A stretch of DNA of 64,000 nt. Origin: Patiria miniata. Taxonomy: Eukaryota; Echinodermata; Asteroidea; Valvatida; Asterinidae. The notes below the pieces were generated by a model. It searched no databases. It was not told the DNA's origin and was given only the letters and a program-made list of their open reading frames with translations. Of the stretch, positions 58,647 through 64,000 are shown in pieces (positions within the stretch are counted from its first letter, which is position 1; each line of letters opens with the position of its first letter). A program made the translations under genes and the position numbers. Location: NCBI RefSeq assembly GCF_015706575.1, contig NW_024037064.1, positions 8,285,606 to 8,349,605 of the forward strand, written 5' to 3'.

Positions 58647-58929
58647 CACTCTAAAAAAGCATTAGTCAGATTTGACTAGAAACCAGTCAAATTTGACTAG
58701 GCATTCAGGGTCAGCTGGGTGCAACTGAAAATCAGTCAATCTGACTAGATTTTTCCAGTCAGTATTCTTGGCTTTGGAGAAATAGTTATGCAAATAACTG
58801 AAACTGGAGTCAAACCCAACTACTTTTGCTAGTCATAGTATGAAATTTTGCATGTTTGACTAAATTCCTAGTCAATTTCCAATAACTAGGAAAACCAGTC
58901 AATAATTTGACTAAGTTGTTTTTAGAGTG
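58647..58929. mobile_element. 283-bp MITE with CACTCTAAAAA termini
   Basis: Long inverted arms rich in AGTCAaATTTGACTA motifs between CACTCTAAAAAA and TTTTTAGAGTG. Same family as 29507-29632. It is inserted inside the fossil element. GTGTG occurs at both sides, but the flank is a GT repeat so the target duplication is unclear. Confidence 0.8.
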
Positions 58930-59852
58930 TGTGATTAGAGTGTGACTTATCGCGTTGCCTCGTAAGCCAAAATACCCATGCCAACTATTAATAGCTAATA
59001 TTCCTACCGTCAACGATAATTTTTCGTCTTGGAGAGTTTGGAGTTTCGTGGGTTCTTGAGTTAAAACTGTTGGCGAGGGTGTTGGTGCTGTTGTCGGTGC
59101 TGTTGTCGGTGCTGGTGTTGGTTTTGGTGTTGGTGATACCATATAGTACGTACTCCATTATTTGTTCTCTAAGTGTGTACGGACTGGACTTAGTGCGCGG
59201 AACTCGACTCCAGTATCCAAAAAGATTAATCGAGTACATTTCTTTTTAATCGATTCCAAAGCGCAACCTGGAACACAGCGTTATCGCGGTGGCGCGGTTG
59301 CAGTCTACAATTAATACGACCTTATACCATGCGCCGGGTACAAGGATTTTTTGGCTGTCTCCCGAATGCTACTAACATTCGAAGTCGTAGCACTGAGGAT
59401 TCGTGGATAGGGAGCCCGCCATGCCCATGCTTCTTATGTTCGCTCACAGCTTCACGGTTACCAGTGATCTTGTGAGGCCTTTTCTGGATTTTCCTTTTTG
59501 TACTTTTTTGTATGGTACTCGGACTCGGACTCGGACTCGGATTAAGGTACTCGGACTCGGCTCGGTGTGAACTGAATGTACAGGTACTCGGTGATTTGGA
59601 CTCGATTTGTGACAGTGTACTTGAACTCGGCCAGGGCCTTGGGCCCTAAAGTACTGGAATTTGAAGACTCGACTCCAACACTGTACTGTGATGGGACTTT
59701 TGTAAACGAATTGGTCTGTATAAAATATCTTGAAATAAATTCAAACATTATCCGAATTTTGCATATTATAATCATTACTAAAGGGTGCAGTCACAATTTT
59801 ACACACACCTTTACTGCACACAAAATTTGTGATTCATTAGGTTTTGAATTAA

Positions 59853-60517
59853 ATAATGAAAGGTTTGCGGAAACACCATGTGCGAATAATTTCTCAACTA
59901 AGAGAATGGTTCTGAAAAGAACCAGAGGTATAAACTCGACGTTCCGGTAGAACGTCAAACATTCCCACATCAACGACCACAAAGTTGATTGGGATGCGGC
60001 CGAACTCATCGCACCGATCCAGTTCTGGCATCCAAGACACATACGGGAAGCCATCGAGATCCGCAAGCACAACAAAGTTCCGCAAGACATCGGGTTTCAT
60101 CTCAACGACATCTGGCTCCCACTTCTCCAGACTGATGGGTCTCCTATACCCTAGGTCCTCAGCTACTACCTTAGACCGATGGGTCTCCTATACCCTAGGT
60201 CCTCCCTCCACTGACACTGCAACCCTACTGTTCCACTTCAGTGGGCACTAAGCTTGCTCAGGGATCCTGTCTACTTGGCATCCTCACAGGATGCAACTTC
60301 ACACTCCATTGATTTCACCTTTTGCTACTTAAGTATTCACTTTCTTAGAGTTTAGGCACTCTCCTGAAGACGGTCAGAGCATACTGACCGGAACGTCGAG
60401 TTTATACCTCTGGTTCTTTTCAGAACCATTCTCTTAGTTGAGAAATTATTCGCACATGGTGTTTCCGCAAACCTTTCATTATTTAGTATCTTCACCATGC
60501 AAAGCCTCAAATCTTAC
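59853..60517 (+). mobile_element. Penelope-like element remnant with inverted terminal repeats
   Basis: A 16-bp target duplication TTAGGTTTTGAATTAA flanks it (59837-59852 and 60518-60533). The single site is seen in copy A near 25860-25880. About 95-bp inverted repeats start ATAATGAAAGGTTTGCGGAA. Just inside, the plus strand encodes NDHKVDWDAAELIAPIQFWH and PRHIREAIEIRKHNKVPQDI, the end of the GIY-YIG endonuclease region of Penelope-like proteins. A short tandem repeat (GATGGGTCTCCTATACCCTA) lies at 60135-60205. The rest of the element is missing. Confidence 0.8.
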
Positions 60518-60932
60518 TTAGGTTTTGAATTAACAATAATATTTCATCACGAAATGCACAGCAAAAGTTCTTATATCAGGCATCATTTTCTTTCAAAAGA
60601 GAAGCAGGAAGCGCTTATCATTTTATTTTGTCCTTAGCGCCAACCAGACCTAAATTACGTGACAATTAAGTTTGAAAACAGGCGCGCAGCCAGGGTTTTG
60701 TTTGCCTGTTGGAAAACTTGAATTTTGTCCCGTGAATCCACTTCTACCAGCCGTATATCAACGTCCCGATTGCGCTTTTAAAATCCTCGGCCCGTTGCAC
60801 TGCAAGCGCATCCCCGGTTACTCATACACATTGCTAATCAAAAAATTGTCTTAATAATAGATGTTAATAATAAATACCAGGGTTTTTTTGCAAAGGGCAC
60901 TTCATCGACTGATCGGAGAGACATTAAAATAC

Positions 60933-60983
60933 CTTTGGTTTGGTTTGTGAAGTCCATCTGGTAGTCACTCTGGGTACAGTACT
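60933..60983 (-). CDS. 51-nt phase-1 linker exon (copy B)
   Basis: YCTQSDYQMDFTNQTK, phase 1 in and out. One codon longer than its partner 26304-26351. Confidence 0.55.
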
Positions 60984-61065
60984 CTCAGACAGTTGACGAG
61001 CATAAAAATCTGGTTTTAAACAAATAGAAAAAGATGAGTTTAGTCGATGTTGTAAATTTGAACAT

Positions 61066-61098
61066 CACTCTCTCTCTCTCTCTCTCTCTTTCTCTCCC
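61066..61098. repeat. (CT)n microsatellite
   Basis: Run of CT units, longer than the matching tract in copy A (about 26443-26462). Confidence 0.9.
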
Positions 61099-61144
61099 AG
61101 GCTGTCCGTCGAATCGACCACGGTAAGTGACATTAAACGAATGT

Positions 61145-62100
61145 GAGAAGGTAAGATTAAGTCTGTTGACAAACCACTGTTACAGAACTGACAGAAGAAA
61201 GATGGAGGTTGAGGATTATGACGCCTGGCGCGACGCATCTATGTCAGTTCTTGTTAGTTATCTGAGCTTCTCTCCCAATGGAGGCCCTCCACTCTGAACG
61301 ATTTAGCGGTGTTGCTTCCCAATCGTCCAATATCTTAGTTGCCTTAAGATGATGCTTAAGTTTCGGGCCGCCAACTCGCCGCTTTCCTTCAAAGATTTCG
61401 CCGTAGAGTAAAGTCCGAGAAAGGCTTGACTCGTCCATCCGTACTTAATGCCCAGCCCATATTGACATGCTGCCACATTAAAGGACCTCAACATTTGTCA
61501 TACGGGTCCCTCCAAGATATTTCAGGTGTCGTAGCTGCACGCTAGTTAATTTCCTGATGTCTATCTTGAATGTACATTTCATCAGCTGATGAGTACAGCA
61601 ATGTAGTTGGGTCAAGGGCACGACACCTTGCACTTTGTGGTGTGATTAGAATGTTCAGAAACATGTTTGGTCCAAGCAGGTTTACCTTGCTAGGACCAAA
61701 CACGTTTACGCCTTTGCTAAAGCTTCGATGCAGTATAGAAATCTCGACATCAAGAGTGTTGTGGACACAGGGACTGACTGCAGCTCAGTAGTAGCTATAT
61801 ATATATTGAGGGGTGGGTGTAGGGCTTACCAGATGCTGGCTGGTAGAGTGCTTCAGTCGTTTCTATGTTAATATCGAGGCCGAGCTTCTGAGAAGCTTTA
61901 GCAAAGAGGTTGGTGACTTCCTGGATGTCCACAGAGGTGTGAGCCACAAGGGCAGATCAATTCTCTAACACAGACCTCTCTCACATTTGACAGTCATGTC
62001 AGATTAAATAACTTCCCATCATGCCGGGTATTAATGAGGACACCAGAACTTAGTTGGTCTATCAGAGTCCTCAAAACTACTGTCAGGAACAGATATAGGC
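61145..62100 (-). mobile_element. LINE family 1 fragment (copy B partner)
   Basis: Partner of 26520-27540, with SSLSRTLLYGEIFEGKRRVG and EATPLNRSEWRASIGREA. Present in both copies, so older than the duplication. Confidence 0.8.
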
Positions 62101-62180
62101 CTACTGCATCGGTGTTTACAATTTGATTTCTTTTAAGGAAAAAAATAACATTAATTCGGGTCGCTTTCTTTTAGACTCAC

Positions 62181-62294
62181 CGTGTATGTTATACTGCTCT
62201 TCATAATGTGCTGATGGCTCCGTTGCGTCTCTTCTGATGTGGAATTTAGTCTCTCTGTGGCCCAATATATCCTTTTCTTGTGTTTTTAATTCTT
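62181..62294 (-). CDS. 114-nt linker exon after propeller (copy B)
   Basis: EELKTQEKDILGHRETKFH then IRRDATEPSAHYEEQYNIHG, phase 1 in and out with a GTGAGT donor. Close partner of 27633-27746, with no indel. Confidence 0.7.
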
Positions 62295-62664
62295 CTGTTT
62301 CATAGCACAAAATAGATTAAAATAAAGAATAAAATATATTACCGATAAAGACATTACGAATATATGCAGAAAAACATTCAAATTTCCAAAAAAAAAGTCC
62401 CCGATCTGACCTAAAAAATAACGTCCCGATCAACCACCGACCGACAGACCAACTAACATGGCAAACATAATTATGAGGCAAATCTATCCGAAATGAATCG
62501 GAAGTTTAGTAGGAAAGTATGTTTCTCTTTGTGAATCGCGACGTATGTTTCATACACCTTCAATTATTAAAAGCTGAGGAATTGTCTTAATATTTAATGA
62601 AACATAATTCAACTGGATGGGTTAAACTTTCATATTTCCGTCCAGATGTTTCAATCTGATTTAC

Positions 62665-63264
62665 CTTTGTATATCGTAACAGTAGTGTACGTTGCAACTG
62701 CAAGATGTCGCTGACCAGTGATGGTTAACCCCCTGGGCTGGTAAAGGCGCCTGTCAATGCATTCAACGAACTTCCCTCGGTTATCAAATCGGTGTATGTG
62801 CCCTGTGTTGCGTTTGTCCGCAGATAGACCCACGAATATATCCTTTTTGCTGCAGCATAAACCAAATATTGCAGCTGTTCGACCGTCTATCGTTGGTTGG
62901 AAAGTGATGGAATCAGCACTGCTTTTGGCGACTTCGAGTACAGTGTGGCGATCACTGATGAAGATTCTGTCTTCGTCATCAACGGCCAGATATTCGGGTT
63001 CAATCTTGACTTGCATGGTGCGTAGGATATTGCCATCTTTAGGCCTGTGCTCAGTCAGCACGCACCTCGTGACATCTGCAACCACGATGGTTCCATCCTT
63101 CTTGACTGCTATACTCGATGGACGAGCGATCACCTGGCCAGTAGTATCCTTGCCTTTATCATCATTTTGTTTCGTCAAGAATTGGAAGTCTAACTCGCCA
63201 TCTGTTTTGTACATTTCGACATAAGGGCTTTCACATCCTATCACCACCAATCGCTCCTGTGTAG
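62665..63264 (-). CDS. NHL-like beta-propeller exon (copy B)
   Basis: Exon of 600 nt, phase 1 in and out. Blades: LVVIGCESPYVEMYKTDG, SIAVKKDGTIVVADV, LAVDDEDRIFISDRHTV, GHIHRFDNRGKFVECI and LTITGQRHLAVATYTTV. Same length as 28123-28722 with many substitutions and no frame break. Its N-terminal partner (equivalent of 29068-29352) is not found before 64000, because a fold-back at 63451-63993 occupies the expected place, so it must lie farther on or be lost. Confidence 0.8.
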
Positions 63265-63450
63265 CTGAAATGACATCTGCATCTGTAGTTAAATATCAAC
63301 ATTCAATTATTTAATTGAAGAAAATGCATGTAAAATTATTCAAACAAAACATTAACTCAAACCCCAGTAAATAGTCTTTCCAATGCCAGTAATGTTTCTT
63401 ACATTTGCATATATCCACTGTTATTAACGTTATGGAAAGTTGTGATAATA

Positions 63451-63993
63451 TAGGTTTTCCAGGCCAATTTCCTAAAATGTTCATTCACTTCTGAAAATTG
63501 GTCGTTCGTTTTTGTCTGAATTTGAAAATCGCTCTGAATACGCGTTTCATTTTCGCTACCAGAGCATTCGATTCCATTTCAGTTGAATCAATTAAGTGAT
63601 TGAGCAGCGCCTTTCGTTTATGTTCATTCAGATTTATTAACAAGACTTCTTTTTCGCTTTTATAGGGCGATTTCAAACATTGACCATTCTATTTCACTTT
63701 TAGTTTAATGTTATGTGATGCAATCTGCTATTGAATGAGAAAAACGTACTTTTGATTGCACATTCACGAAAATGTATTCGAGAACTCTGCGCGAAAAGGT
63801 ATGCTAGCGTAAATGAATACACAGGTAACGTAATTGGCCGTCTGTTTCTCAAAACCGAATGCACGGACAATGAAAACGACTGAACTTGCGTTGAATTGAA
63901 TGGGATTAAAGACGTGCATTCATATTCAGACGAAAACGAATGACCGATTTCAAAAGTGAATGAACATTGCAGGAAATTGGCTGGGAAAACCTT
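63451..63993. mobile_element. Fold-back MITE at window end
   Basis: About 70-bp terminal inverted repeats: GGTTTTCCAGGCCAATTTCC at the left and its near complement at the right, then AATGTTCATTCACTT. The minus-strand frame at 63485-63676 is built from the arm and loop and is not a gene. No counterpart in copy A. Confidence 0.75.
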
Positions 63994-64000
63994 TATCAAT

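Larger units (their letters stand above)
57873..59140. mobile_element. Fossil virus-like or other element, two convergent gene remnants
   Basis: Copy A lacks this DNA between the equivalents of 20752 and 24470. Plus-strand remains (57890-58560) show a coiled-coil-like Glu/Arg-rich part, a hydrophobic stretch and, further on, another membrane-like segment near the end. Minus-strand remains (58930-59142) show a Pro/Thr repeat. The two face each other across a hairpin at 58588-58640. This compact convergent layout and protein style recall Polinton-like or other virus-like elements, but no hallmark gene is present. It is broken and looks like a small part of a larger element. Confidence 0.4.
40795..64000. 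repeat. Copy B of the tandem segmental duplication
   Basis: Homology to copy A starts near 40800 and runs to the end of the window. Copy B lacks several copy A insertions, so it shows their empty target sites. It has its own: a fold-back at 47.0 kb, a small insert near 43.8 kb, an extra NHL-like exon pair at 52.5-53.7 kb, a LINE tail at 56.6 kb, a fossil element at 57.9-59.1 kb and a Penelope-like remnant at 59.9 kb. The end partner of copy A 29.4-40.8 kb would lie beyond 64000. Confidence 0.92.

Overview
The window reads as AT-rich, intron-rich animal nuclear DNA, very likely from a marine invertebrate. Short exons have GT..AG borders, and the DNA is crowded with LINE remnants, Penelope-like fragments, piggyBac-type and TA-flanked fold-back elements, and simple repeats. 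A ZU5-UPA-Death module joined to NHL-like beta-propeller exons would suit an invertebrate deuterostome (hemichordate, echinoderm or lancelet), but the species cannot be fixed from sequence alone.

The main structure is a head-to-tail tandem duplication. Positions 1-29.4 kb (copy A) match 40.8-63.3 kb (copy B) in order and orientation, with an offset of about 40.8 kb. Each copy carries, on the minus strand, a multi-exon gene of one family. From 5' to 3' it has NHL-like propeller exons, short phase-1 linker exons, a 170-nt exon, one large exon with all of ZU5 and the start of UPA, two UPA exons, short Cys-containing exons, and a last exon with a Death domain. Exons are listed singly because splicing was inferred by eye from phase and from conservation between copies.

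Copy A: Death exon at 5.6 kb, Cys exons 6.7-8.1 kb, UPA and ZU5 8.7-10.1 kb, 170-nt exon 10.6 kb, linker exons at 17.8, 20.6, 26.3 and 27.6 kb, propeller exons at 28.1 and 29.1 kb, and further linker exons at 31.7 and 33.3 kb. A nested transposon stack (11.0-17.8 kb) and a 3.4-kb palindrome holding a Penelope-like remnant (21.0-24.4 kb) sit inside its introns.

Copy B: Death exon at 45.7 kb, Cys exons 46.8-49.1 kb, UPA and ZU5 49.4-50.7 kb, 170-nt exon 51.2 kb, linker 51.9 kb, an extra propeller pair at 52.5 and 53.5 kb with no partner in copy A, linker exons at 57.6, 60.9 and 62.2 kb, and a second propeller exon at 62.7 kb.

Between the two genes (33.4-40.8 kb) I see no supported gene, only local duplications. 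Downstream of each Death exon is a plus-strand block (about 0.5-2.1 kb and 41.3-42.9 kb) with a TATA box, a poly(A) signal and no long reading frame. It is clearly better conserved between the copies than its flanks and is a candidate non-coding transcript.

If spliced as inferred, the genes encode large intracellular scaffold or death-fold adaptor proteins that recall PIDD and UNC5-like proteins, with an NHL-like propeller in place of LRRs or an ectodomain.
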